The translations under genes and the position numbers were made by a program. A DNA stretch of 64,000 nucleotides from Brachypodius melanocephalos. Its lineage: Eukaryota > Chordata > Aves > Passeriformes > Pycnonotidae. Below are positions 27,871-39,190 of this stretch, piece after piece. The stretch's first letter is position 1, and every line of letters begins with the position of its first letter. Where the stretch lies: positions 1,007,393 through 1,071,392 of the forward strand of contig VZSR01003806.1 in NCBI GenBank assembly GCA_013398615.1, given 5' to 3'. Below the pieces are notes generated by a model. The model was given only the letters and a program-made list of their open reading frames with translations. It searched no databases and was not told the origin of the DNA.

Positions 27871-29357
27871 AATTGATCTTAGGTTCAAGGCCTAGAGAGA
27901 AAAAGGAATGAAGAAATGTAGTAAAAACAAGATTAAAAATAAAACCAGCAAAGTTTTGCTTGGTGGGATTTCATTATTTCATTTCCATAGTATATTTCCA
28001 TATATTTACTCACTCAAATTCTTGTCTATAGAAAAATGTGGCAGAAAAGTAAGAAAATGTGCAAAATATATGACTGGAAAAAAAATTGCCTTATTTTCTT
28101 CTTCTCACCATTATTGGCTTTGATGATGGCAGTATGAGTAGTGTCTAGTTTGTGTTTTCTGCTTAATGATGAGCGGCACTCCTGAAACAGTGATCTTAAT
28201 GCTTCTTTTTTATAATTTTGATTTCACGCTTTGGCTTGTTTTGCTTTTGGCAAGCTAGACTTGAATTCTAATGCTTCATATTTATTTTGCATTTTACTTC
28301 CATTCAGGCTAATCTTTTTCTGGGATGGTGTTACCTGCAGGATACTATTTAAGGATTTTTCTAACAAGTGAGAGGTCAATTGATTCTATTTTTGCAAAAT
28401 ATGTATAGTATATATCTTATGTTCAGAAATATAGCAGATTTTCAGTATGATGTCTATAACTAATGCCTAAGAGATTCAAATGGAAATAACTATTACTACT
28501 TTATTAACAGTATTTTTAAAATCTAAGTAGCCAATTAATCCTCTGAGCATGAATATATGAACTTTCCTGTATTTCTCTCTTGGCAAGGCAGCTGCCAAAG
28601 AGATTTCTTCTTCAGACTGTTGTAGTGGCTTAGGTTAATAGTCTGACCAAACTTGTCAGACTGATATGATATTCAGCATGGCATTTTCAACTGCTCTTCT
28701 TTCTGCTAAATTTCCAGTGTTACAAGAGTAATATTTACTCAAAAAGCATGTGTTTACTATGTAAATACTCAAAAATACCAATATCATTAGCCTAAAATAG
28801 AGGGGTTGTCACCTCTCAGAAAATGAAATAGGATGATCAAAGGTTTTCAGGAAGGATGCCTTGAAGCAATGCTCCTAACACATCACTGTAATTCAAGCAG
28901 AAGTTGTTGTTTCTGGCAGTTGCAGTACCAGCAGACTGTACAATCCTTGGTTTAAAGTTCGAATTGGGTAGCACCGTGCAGTACTGTGTAGTATTGTGCA
29001 GCAAATTATTTTATTTTCCTAAAAGGGAATTCCATTTAAACAGTAACACCGATGAAAAGTCCGGTATGTTTTTTCATAATTTACGCCTTGTATTCAATGA
29101 GAAATTTTCCTTGTTGTAGCTCTAGACTGTTGTGTCTCGTCCTTTCAATGAGCACCTCGGAGATGAGTTTGTGTCCATCTTACATATTAACCATGGTTGA
29201 TAATACGATGTCATAAACCAGGCTTCAGCTTATATTTTTGCTGCTCTTTCTCCAGTTTCCTGATCCTCTTCTTCAGACAAATCTTGCCCTTCTACCCCAA
29301 GCATCTTAATGGCCTTTCGCTGAAATCACTTAAATAAGTGTGTCAGGATTAGTGGGG

Positions 29358-29488
29358 GCTTTTTGGTTTTGTTTGGATATTTTATTGTTTATTTTTGTTT
29401 AGGTTTTAATTTGTTTGGTTTTGGTTTGTTGGTGTTTTTTGTAGGGTTTTTTGTTTGGTTGGTTTCTTGTTTTCTTTTTTTTTTTTTC
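29358..29488. repeat. G/T-rich low-complexity tract
   Basis: Repeated GGTTTTG, GTTTGG and TTGGTT words ending in a T run. It gives a spurious Phe/Gly/Leu/Val-rich frame. Confidence 0.9.
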
Positions 29489-29781
29489 TATATTTCATTT
29501 TATTACTCTTTGGAACTACTATTCCTCTCAATTAATTTTATCTGTGTAGAATTATGCAGGCAGTCAGGCCATCTTCCTTCAGAATCAATGAAATCCTATC
29601 TGACAAGATGTCTGTCTTACTTCACCATAATTCTGCCATTTTTTCAATTATTGATAAATACTTTTCATAAGACTAGTCCAAGACTTGGAACACACTGCTA
29701 GTAGTTTCCCTTGTCTGACATTTCCCTTTCATGTAGTCAAACCATTAGGCAATTTATATCCACTGAGTTATGTATTTCATA

Positions 29782-29828
29782 TGCAGAAATTTAATGGCAG
29801 AATTTACCTAATATGTACCTTGATTCAG
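29782..29828 (+). repeat. Exact 47-bp direct duplication, copy 1
   Basis: All 47 bases, from TGCAGAAATTTAATGGCAG at the left to ACCTTGATTCAG at the right, recur at 32902-32948 in the same orientation. Flanks differ immediately on both sides (A versus C to the left, TATATC versus GTAACT to the right). Confidence 0.97.
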
Positions 29829-31174
29829 TATATCATGAATTGTGTCATTTTAAATTTATTATTTCTCAAGCATCAGAAAGTTAATGTAAATTTAAGAGAC
29901 TGTGACTGCAAAATTGTATGCATTATTCTGTTCAGTCATAAGTGAATTTGTTTCCTATACAAAAGACAGGGTTAGAATTACTCCAGTCTTCCATTTAGAT
30001 AACTTTTTCAATAGAAATGGTACTATTTTATCAACATTTTATAAGCTTGTACTTAATTTGGTAAAATGTTGAAAAGGAAATTGCTCACAAGTACAGAATT
30101 TTTTTCTTAAAATGAAAAAATGTACTATTATTGGAGCTGCTACCACCTGTATCAAAATAGTCAATTTTTCAGGAATTTTCTCCTGGGATGTAGGAGAGTT
30201 TAAACAGTACAATTTTTACTCATTATTCCTCAAAGTCTTAAGAACCCCAGTCATGGGAAAACAATGACATCCCACAAATTCTTGTTTTCATTAAGAAGTA
30301 AGAATAATTTTTCTCTATTATAAGCATTTTCATAGAGCAGAAAAAATACATCCCAAATAAACACCCTGAAAGGATTCATACTCTATCTGTCACCAAAGAG
30401 ACTAGAAGGAGGAGCTAAAAATTAAATGTAGCCACAAAGAACACATTAAAATTGCTTCACATATCATTTTGTTTTACATATCCTGCATAATCTTTCGCAT
30501 AAATAGCAAAAAATGTTCAATGAGAACCACAATTATCACAGCATTTATTCTTGTTTTTCACATGGTCACAAAACCAAATCCACCTCCACAATAGATGCTG
30601 ACATGGAAGGAAAAATGACATATTTTGATAGGTGGAGTTTCGCCACAGAATGACAGATCCCAGATCAAAGAACACATACAGCATAAAAACTTTTAATACT
30701 ATCAAACATGGAAATTAAAAGATCAAAGTGCTCTCATCTGCAATACTGAATAAAACAGTTCCATCAAGAAATCAATAAAGGATGGGGTTTGCGTTTGGCC
30801 AAGAGTACCAGTAAAACTGCAGCTACAGATCTGTAGCAGATAAAACTGAAACAACTTCATTAGGTCACTTAGTCCACATAGCTCTTTCATTCTGTGACCA
30901 GATGCAGGTTTCTAAGGAAAGGAGGGTGAATAATGACAGACTAATAAAAGCAATCACTAGAGTCTGCTAGTATGGAAATGTAATGACACACCATCCCCCC
31001 ACCCCCACTGCCCTTTTCCCAACATTAAAATAAATGAAAGAAAACTAAAGAGAAAAAGAACAGACTGATAAGGGAAATCAAATCTTTTCATCATAGTACA
31101 GTATTATGGGAAGTACAAAGGGGTAGCAGAAACTAAAAACCACATCAAAGAAGTTTGGTGGGGATTTTTCTGCC

Positions 31175-31194
31175 TTTTTTTTTTTTTTTTTTTT
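31175..31194. repeat. Poly(T) run, 20 bases
   Basis: Uninterrupted T run. No recognised minus-strand retroposon body lies to its right. Confidence 0.9.
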
Positions 31195-32489
31195 GCTAAC
31201 ATATTAAGTATCCCCTTCAACTTCATTAAATATCCCTTCTTTTCATATTTTGTCTTTTCTTTTCTTTTGAATTGATATTTGGAACTGCAGGTCTCATTTT
31301 TGTTTGGTTCTTTGAAACAAGGACCCTTGCATTTACATTGACACTTGACTTCTGAGCAAACCTTCTCCCTGTAAACCATGAAGGTTTTAAGATAAATGGC
31401 AAGAAAGACAGCATTTACTGTTGGTTTGTGTTCCATCTTCTTGTCTGGCATTTGCCTTTTTATTCTGTTTCAGTAGCAGAAGGAATTGCCAATAATCTTA
31501 CGTGGTTTTCTCACTTGCGTTTCACACCCCCATCTCATCTCAGTCCAGGTAGCCTTTTTCTTGAGAGGTATTTAAAAATTACAAGTATTTTTCATGCTGG
31601 TTAATCTGGCTAGGTTTCTTTCATAGGTGTTAGACAAATAGGTTGGCTTAGATGTTCATTCAATGCAGGAGTTGAATTCTGGAGACATTAATTTGCTGAA
31701 TGCAGCTTAATTGAATCTGGAACATAAAAAGGAAGTTAAAAAAATTCCAGCAAAAATGGATTCCTTTCATCTGGTTCTCTATTTAGTACTTTCTATTAAC
31801 ATTCCCTATAATGTCTTCCCAGAGAATCTTTGTCAAATAAGCCAAGTTCTCTTTGTGTTAACTAAGGCTACCTTCTTTTTCCATAAAACATGGCATTCCT
31901 TCCTACAGCTTTTTTCTTCCTCATCTTTTCTGAATAAGCAGCATTCACTCACATCTTATGTTTTTCTTAGTTGCATAGATGGCTTCCCTGAAACTCATTA
32001 TTATTTTGGTCTCAGTGATTCTCTTGTTTTTTGTTCTGTCATCCATCCAAATAGGAGTTACTGTTTCTTAGATATTTAATACTTCTCTTACATGTTTCTC
32101 TACCACCCACTACTAGGAGAGGTCAGAAATGTCCATACTAACACCTTGTTAGGGGAATACCTAAGTAATGCTGAAGCCCATGCCAAGGCTGTTCCATAAG
32201 CATATGAAATCTTCTGCAATGGTATTAAAGCCCCCACAAAGGGCATCAGAGACTTGGGAAACTGTTTCACCACAGACATAATTTTCCACAATAAAATAAC
32301 AACAATTTGCAAAGTCAGCAGTGTCATGAGAAATAGCTAAGGATTACAAACTGTTCTACATGAATATGAGCCAGTGACAATATAAATACACCCCAATAAA
32401 AATACAATTCTAAGCAGTAGGTTTAGCTAAAACTCTTGCTCAAATTAATAATTAAATTGAAAATTGATATGTAAAACATAAAACAGTTG

Positions 32490-32850
32490 CACAGAATCAC
32501 AGAATTTCTAGATTGGAAGAGACCTTCAAGATCATTGAGTCCAACCCATGCTCTAACACCTCAAGTAAACCATGGCACCAAGTGCCACACCCAGTCTTTC
32601 TTTAAATACATCCAGAGATGGTGACTCCACCACCTCCCCAGGCAGACAAATCCATGATTTTATCACTCTTTCCAAAAAAACCTTTTTCTTAATATCCAAC
32701 CTATATTTCCTTTGGCACAGTTCAAGACTAAGGTTATTACCTGTATCCAGATTTAAGATCCTGCAGCATGTGGACACATAGGAGAAGCTATGGGCACACA
32801 TGAGTGGCTAACAGCAGCTGCAGGCAGCTGTCACCACACCATCTACAGGA
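32490..32850 (-). mobile_element. CR1 LINE tail, distinct subfamily
   Basis: It begins with CACAGAATCACAGAATTTCT and a GAAGAGACCTTCAAGATCAT block, unlike the TTGGAAGGGACC type of the copies at 24.7 and 53.7 kb, so it belongs to another CR1 subfamily. The minus-strand frame at 32553-32801 keeps the end-of-ORF2 block EVVESPSLDVFKERL. Homology fades from about 32770; a block with GCAGCTGCAGGCAGCTGT still fits CR1. The inner (5') break lies between about 32850 and 32901, next to the copied 47-bp segment. Confidence 0.88.
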
Positions 32851-32901
32851 GCGAGTGACACATAATAGGCTAACAGATAATGCACAGCATTGCCACTCTC
32901 C

Positions 32902-32948
32902 TGCAGAAATTTAATGGCAGAATTTACCTAATATGTACCTTGATTCAG
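32902..32948 (+). repeat. Exact 47-bp direct duplication, copy 2
   Basis: Identical to 29782-29828, offset 3120 bp. It lies directly beyond the truncated 5' side of a CR1. Its right end reads TTCAG followed by GTAACT, which by chance forms a good-looking 5' splice site; no matching exon signal was found. Confidence 0.97.
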
Positions 32949-35242
32949 GTAACTATGCAATACCCATTGCTTAGGGCTAATGCAAAAATATTATGCTAAA
33001 ATGTTAAGGGAATTTTTGCTGAAATTGAGTGTATGAGAAAAAAAAAAAAGGCTTTGCATACATCATTTCTTTGGAAGGAGCACTTAGAATGAGAATATTT
33101 TAAACTAGCAAAATATGACTCACCTGAACACAGTTGTTAGGGTAAGTCATCCATAAGAAACAATTTGTTCCAAACTAAAAATGATATTACTATAGATAAT
33201 CTCAATGATGATCATAAGGCCTGAAAATGATATATTATATATTTAAGGATTAAAGGACAGGAGAACAAGATAAAATGTTCTGATAGGAGGTGCTCAAGCA
33301 TCAAATTATGCATCCTAGGGCAAACCTCTACTAAGGTGAGTTAAAATATAAGCCCAAAAAGTGCTCACAGAGAAAGAAGAAATTTCTCTCAATTAAGGTG
33401 TATTTCTAACTTGCTCTTGGAATAGGATATTTCAGGATGAAGTTACCAAAATTTGTTCATCATGAAATTTAGCAGGAGATCGTTCTGCTTCATTACTTCT
33501 GAATTTGTTGAAGATCTCATTAGAGGGCACACTGATAAGGTGATACCATAGAGAGGGCACTTTGAGGGTAATCATTAAAATTTGTATGCATACTAGAAAC
33601 TTGAGGTAGATCAGAACTGGAATTCAGTACACTAAACTATACCATATATAGCAATAGAATATGTACAAGGGAGGAATATTCTGAAAATAAACTGACATTT
33701 CAACATGAGGATTTTTGCTCTAGAAGTTAAGAAAACAATCGTGGTTGTAAAAATTATGGCAGTCTGAGATTCATTAACTGCTGTTCTAAACAAATACAAT
33801 GGCAAATGATGGTGTAGAAAAACAAAGAAATTAAAAATGTGATAGTTAAATATTTTTAGCATGGGTGAAAAAGTCAGCAAAGATACAAAATAAAGGACTT
33901 CAGCACATACTGACAAATAACTCCAGCTTTCACAACATCATGAGCTTTCTTAAGGATTATGGATCTTTGCCATGGTATGTGATCCTTGTTACAGGGTAAG
34001 AAAGAAGCTGTGCCACTGCTTTTTCCTCCAGTCCCACCTATATATACTCTAAATGGATTCATTGGTGAAAGTCCACATCTCCATGTCTTGATTCCCTGTG
34101 TCAGATATTCTTGTACGTGCAGTGCCTCCCCCTTTTCTTTGACAGCTCACTCATGATCTACACAGGAATTATGTTTAAATTTAAGCACTGAACTACACAG
34201 ATGACTTATCTTCCTGAAGGTTTTGAATACGGCAAAAATATGTCCAAAGGAGATGACAAGAGACATAATGAAGAAAAATACGAGTATGTGATGCTTAATA
34301 TAATAAGTACAGTAGAGCCGAATGCACTCACATAAGTCTCAAACATTTCCAGAATTTATCATTATTTCATATTAGTAGGAGCAACCACTTCTTTTAAGTG
34401 CCATTTGAAACTATCAAAACTAGTTAGCTTCAAAAGTGTTTTTTTTAAAGTTAAATTTAGATAAAATTAATTTTATGACTCATTGAAATACCCACTAGAT
34501 TTCTTTCTTATAAAGGACAAACAAACCAAGTAGCAGTTTTGACAGGAGGTATTCAAGTAATAAATGATACATACTGTACTAAACTTCAAGTATGATGGGT
34601 AGAAATAATAGACAGACTTCAAAGGTTGCATAGAAAAGAAGAATGTCATAGCTCTTGGGAGTAAAAACATAGGAGCAGAAAGTTAATATAGTGAGCTTTG
34701 TGCAGATAGTCTAAAACTGTCAAAGCCTGACCCCTTTAAAATAGAGTTGTCAGAACAATTAACTGCAGGGAAAAAAACCAAAGTCATAATGAGGTGACAG
34801 TAAAGGAAAATCCTTTCCTCAGTTCTGAAACAGGATACATTATTTTATTAAGTGAAAAGTCCCACAAGGACATATTTATAATATGTGTAATATATAAAAA
34901 CACTCTGAGAAGATTCTTTAAGCTTAACAGGTATATAGTTTGGGAAGACACACAAGGTGAAGGAAAGGTGTCACTTGATTGCTCCAATGGCTTTTGGGTT
35001 TGGACCTTCATCAGTTGTTCTTCCTTAAGTACAGCTTTTTATCTTACAGCTATAAGAAACATTTCCAGTACAATTCAAAATGATCTGGACACTGTCTAAG
35101 TTTCTTTTGCCAAAATGTTTTGCTCAAAATAAGACAATTGCACATTATTTTAATGTTCTTTTGATTTGGCATATTTAAATAAATCCCTCCTATTCCCCTA
35201 ACTCTGGATCTGTCTACAAGTTGCAATGTACTTGAATTCCTA
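32949..35242. other. Intronic DNA, no gene seen
   Basis: AT-rich unique sequence with a short A run near 33040-33050. Short minus-strand frames (up to 94 codons) have no domain signature. Confidence 0.6.
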
Positions 35243-35590
35243 GAGTCATAGAATAACAGAATACTTTGGGTTGGAAAGGACCTTTAAAGGTCATCTCATC
35301 CAATGCCCCCTGCATGAGCTATGACATCTTCAACTCTATAATGTTCCTCAGAGCTCTATCCAACCTGAACTTGAATGTTTTCATGTTTTCGGGGATGAGG
35401 CATCACCTCTCTGGGCAATTGTTCCATCACCCTCAAAATTAAAAACTTCTTCCTTGTATCTAGTGTAAATCTATCCTCTTTAAGTTTAAAACCATAGCCC
35501 CTTGTCCAGCTGCAATGGGCCCTACTAGAAAGTTTGTCCCCCCCGCTTTCTTATAAGCCCGTTTCAAGTACTGGACTGAAATCATCTGCA
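35243..35590 (-). mobile_element. CR1 LINE tail
   Basis: TCATAGAATAACAGAATACT followed by GGGTTGGAAAGGACCTTTAA, then the CATCCAACCTGAACTTGAAT and ACTTCTTCCTTGTATCTAGT blocks, mark a CR1 3' part read on the minus strand. It is more diverged than the copies at 8.3 and 24.7 kb, and truncated at about 35590. Confidence 0.9.
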
Positions 35591-35682
35591 TTAGTGAAAT
35601 GTGATCTGAATGTTCGTCATAATTTTATTAAGATTTCAATCATTAGCATGTATTTTGTATTAAGCAATTAAAAAAAAAAAAA

Positions 35683-35697
35683 NNNNNNNNNNNNNNN
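35683..35697. other. Assembly gap of 15 N inside a poly(A) run
   Basis: Fifteen N flanked by A on both sides (12 or more to the left, 16 to the right, then GGAAAA). The true length of the A run is unknown. The break may reflect failed sequencing or joining through the homopolymer. Confidence 0.98.
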
Positions 35698-36449
35698 AAA
35701 AAAAAAAAAAAAAGGAAAAAAAAAAGCCAGAGCATCCAGCCTGGGCAAAACAGATGCTAAAAATCTGCAAAGCCATGTCGGTATTCCACATTTTCCTGTG
35801 TATCATAGGTCAGCTTTGCAGCTTCACACATTTCTACAATAAAGTTCTGGGCACAAATATTTAATCTTACTTACAGAAGGAACACTGAACACCATGTAAC
35901 TGTTTGTTAAATATAGTCATATTTGGACAGTAACATATTTTTTAGATATCTCCCTATTCCTGCTAAGGACAAACAGGCTGTTTGTATCTATTCAGATATT
36001 TGCTAGGACATTTGCTTTTGCCTCGAGGCCTTTGACTAAAGTGGAACCACCAAAAAAGGTTGGAGTAGGGGATTTTTCAGTTGGAAATACTACTGTAATC
36101 CAGTCTGTAAAAACGTTTTTAAAACACTCCAGAAATTGATGTATTTCCCCCCTTTAGGCAATTTTTTTGTGTTGCAGGGCTTCTAAGCCACTTGTTATCA
36201 TTCCATTTACACTGGCTTCCTGGCACTGGTTTTTGTGGAGGTGCCATGATACTCTAATATAAAGTGAGCCTATAAAAACTAGAGAGGTGGAAATGTGGGT
36301 GATCTTTCAGTTTATTAGTACCTGGCCTGTGAAAAGAGTCCTTTTCACAGACTTTCCCACTGTCTAAATTTCTTTTAGTACAGGCGAAAAATACAATTTG
36401 TTTTCCTTTGATAGGGTTTTGAGGGTTTGTGAGTTCCAGTTAATTTGGG

Positions 36450-36521
36450 TGGGGCTTTTTTTTTTGTTTTGTTTTGTTTTGTTTGGTTTGGTTTTTTGTG
36501 GTTCTTTTTGTTTGGTTTTTA
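36450..36521. repeat. (GTTTT)n and G/T-rich tract
   Basis: T run followed by several GTTTT units, then GTTTGGTTTGG words. Confidence 0.9.
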
Positions 36522-37319
36522 GGGGCTTTTTTCCCAGCTAAAGAGTTTAGTACATTTTTCATTTCCAAACAACTCACAAGCAGGATCAAGAATATAATTT
36601 TCAGCATTATGGATGTTCTATAATGGATTTGTAAAACAAAATTTCACATAAAATTCATCCTCATTTATTCTGAAGTTGAAACAATGGTTTGTTGAAGTAA
36701 CATTGTTCCCAGCCTGGTGTGGATCTCTAAAGCCTTCTGACACAGGAAATGCAAGCTAGCTTCATAAGTGAAGTTGTGTAAAATAACTGATACCTATATA
36801 CACTCATGTGGAGTAAAAAGATGACTGATGTGACATCCATATGTGAGTGTAAACAGACATAACTCACTCAATGAAGCTTAAAATGACTAGAGCAAATGTT
36901 TTCTAAGAACACATCTTAAACTGTTTGACAAGACATGGGTGAAAAAATCCCTGAAAGGTCTTTGTCTTCCTGACTCAATTTCTGGTTATGCAGTCAAGTA
37001 ACCTGGAATACATGACTTTACTTAAAGATTTGAGCTGGTTTTTTTTCTCAAGCACAAAAAGTCATCAGCTTTATAGTAAGTGAAATAACTTAATTTTTTC
37101 AAAGGTAAAACATTACCTTTAGTCCTCTGGCAGTAATGGTTTATGGTATCACTGATTTTTGGCACTCTACAGCATTGCTTTGTTTTTATCCAGTTTTATC
37201 ATATATTAGCTAATGTTTTCATTCCATGTAATTTATCACAGACAAATATGAAACCATTTCTGTGGCTGCATTTTTTGTGCAGTAGGTAGAAATAATAAGA
37301 AAATAGAAGGCACTTCTGC

Positions 37320-37860
37320 ATGACCATAGCACAGTGCTGCGGCCCATTGGTTCATTTATTCAGCAGTCACCAGGACTAGTCACTAGTGACTACCAGGACC
37401 CTGAGACATGAACTGGCTGTTTTCCTCTGCTGGTGCCTGTGACTGTGGGGAAGTGCTGTGATTTCCCATTAGGAAAATTAGTAACAACCCCACTAGGCCC
37501 ATCCAGCAGCAGCCAGTGCTCTGGAAAGCGCTCTCTCCTCAGTGATCCCACCAGGCTGGAGCCACTGGAGCCTGCTGGCAGCCTCGCCTTTGCCAGCAGC
37601 TGCAGCCCCTGGAAGCCCCCGGGGCCACCTCCTGCACCTGGGAGCTGCCACCTCTGCAGTTTCCCTCCCGGCTGTGTGCTGATGTGGTGCTGGCCAGGTG
37701 ATGTCATGGGCTTCTGCTCCCTTAGGGACTCACAAACTGTGGTCACAGGCCGCTGTGCACCATCAGCGTTCCCACAGCAGACACGAGCCTTTGCTGCTGT
37801 GGCTCTTTGGTGGTACCCAGAGAAACCAACTGCTTTCCCTCAAGGCCAAATACATCAAAA
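37320..37860. other. GC-rich island of unknown origin
   Basis: About 540 bp, GC-rich especially at 37430-37780. A plus-strand frame of 154 codons (37433-37897) and a minus-strand frame of 118 codons (37390-37746) overlap, which points to stop-poor composition, not coding. The plus-strand product is rich in Pro, Ser and Cys with no recognised domain. It could be an unrecognised repeat, a small CpG-type element or a rapidly evolving transcript. Confidence 0.4.
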
Positions 37861-38684
37861 GCATTCAGCTTGTAGCTTATTTCTGCTTATTGAATGAACC
37901 TGATGAGTTTGGATAAAAAGGAACCTTCCTCTACTAGCAAAATATTAACATTATAATTCCTGCAATTTATTTTTAGTTAAGCGTGAACAATTTGCTCTCT
38001 TTATCTTCTTTTTTTTTCTGTAACTTAAAGAAAAAAGTGAAGGCTGGGGGCAGCGGGACTAAATATAATTTAGATATATATTTATATTCTGTGATAGAAA
38101 ATCAACTATAAATTATGGATCTTGTACTAATCTTATAGTAACTTCTTCTGCTACCTTTATGTATGAGATGCTATCTCTGGTTTTAAATCTCCACTTCCTT
38201 TAGGCAACAGAATGAATGTAAATTATTAAGATAAGGCTTCTGTGATTCCACATGTGGCAGGTAAAAGCCTGGTTTTTTGGAATGGATGTGCTGATCTTTT
38301 GGCTTTAAGTACCATTTGGTGTCTTACCCTGTGGGTAAGTCTTATCACTGCTGACAGCAAGTGGCTTCATAAAAGGTCATGTTACAGATACGTGTCCTGT
38401 AAATGTGCTGTCACAGCACTGCTGCTGTTTTCTGTGGAATAATTGGAGTTACCACCTTCTTGTAAATAATTGCTGCAGCTTCTCTTCCATCCAGATATTC
38501 AGGTAGTTTAAACTGATTCTACTTACTAATTAGGAAGATAACGTATTAATTATTTGACTTTTTAATTCATAAATTGAAGTGCACTGCAGTGTTCTCTGCT
38601 TGTATCATAGAGGCTGTACAGGGTGCGGGTGCCCGGGCTCCCAGCAGGGGCTGTGGTGGCTCCCTGAGGGCAGGCCAGGGCTGC

Positions 38685-38845
38685 CCCAGCCGGACACAGC
38701 CGGTTCCAGTTGGACACAGCCGGTTCCAGCTGGACACAGCAAATTCCAGCCAGACACAGCCAGTTTCGGCTGGACACAGCCAGTTCCAGCCAGACACAGC
38801 CAGTTCCAGCTGGCCACAGCTGGTTCCAGCCGGATCTAACTGCCC
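38685..38845. repeat. 20-bp minisatellite, about seven to eight units
   Basis: The unit is CAGCCGGTTCCAGCTGGACA with variants (CCAGCCAGACA, AATTCCAGCC, TTTCGGCTGG). Period 20 is clear over the whole span. As 20 is not a multiple of three and the unit lacks stops in most phases, frames stay open on both strands and shift phase at each unit; the resulting frames (111 and 118 codons minus, 101 and 116 plus) are artefacts. The unit contains CAGCTG and near-palindromic CCAGCTGG parts. Confidence 0.95.
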
Positions 38846-39190
38846 ACCGCAAGGCGCGGCTGAGCCATGGCTGGGGTGAGGGCACCGTGGGGTACACATG
38901 TAAGAAAGGAGAGAAAACACCACAAAGGCGGAAAACTAGTGAGGGAAACAGGTCTCACTGTGTGGAAGAAGCGGGGGGAGGAGGTGCCACAGGCACCAGA
39001 GCAGATCCCCTGAGGCCTGCGGAAGAGGCCCTGGTGGAGCAAGAGGAGGATGTTTCTTGAAGAAACCACAGCCTGTGGAAAGCCCACGCTGTGAGGTAGC
39101 AGAAGCTGAGAGCAGCTGTGGATAAGCCCCAGTCCAGTGTGTTAACTTCAGCTTTAAGTGGAAAGCCCAGGTACTGCCCCTGGGGATGGG
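38846..39190. mobile_element. Possible GC-rich transposon fragment
   Basis: This stretch has the texture of a dispersed avian repeat: phrases such as CAGCCTGTGGAAAGCCCACG and GGAGGAGGTGCCACAGGCAC recall imperfect units of a GC-rich repetitive region I associate with avian transposons, possibly a CR1 5' part or ERV interior. I cannot name the family or the ends from sequence alone. It directly adjoins the 20-bp minisatellite. Confidence 0.35.

Larger units (their letters stand above)
25307..32489. other. Intronic DNA with simple repeats, no gene seen
   Basis: AT-rich sequence. It holds A/C-rich DNA at about 26529-26575, a 28-base A run at 27842-27869, G/T-rich DNA at about 29358-29488, one copy of an exact 47-bp duplication at 29782, and a 20-base T run at 31175. 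None of the short ORFs has a recognisable domain; the 112-codon plus-strand frame at 29363-29701 is largely a translation of the G/T tract. Confidence 0.6.

Noticed and set aside
29363..29701. 112-codon hydrophobic frame resembling a membrane segment
   Set aside because: Mostly a translation of a G/T-rich tract followed by chance sequence.
32553..32801. 82-codon minus-strand frame with EVVESPSLDVFKERL
   Set aside because: CR1 ORF2 remnant.
32940..32954. CAG/GTAACT donor-like site at the end of the second 47-bp copy, possible cryptic exon
   Set aside because: No acceptor, open frame or homology upstream that would define an exon.
38562..38923. Overlapping frames with repeated Trp/Cys/Ala-rich or Gln/Pro/Val/Ser-rich peptides
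   Set aside because: Translations of the 20-bp minisatellite in different phases; no start context, splice sites or family match.
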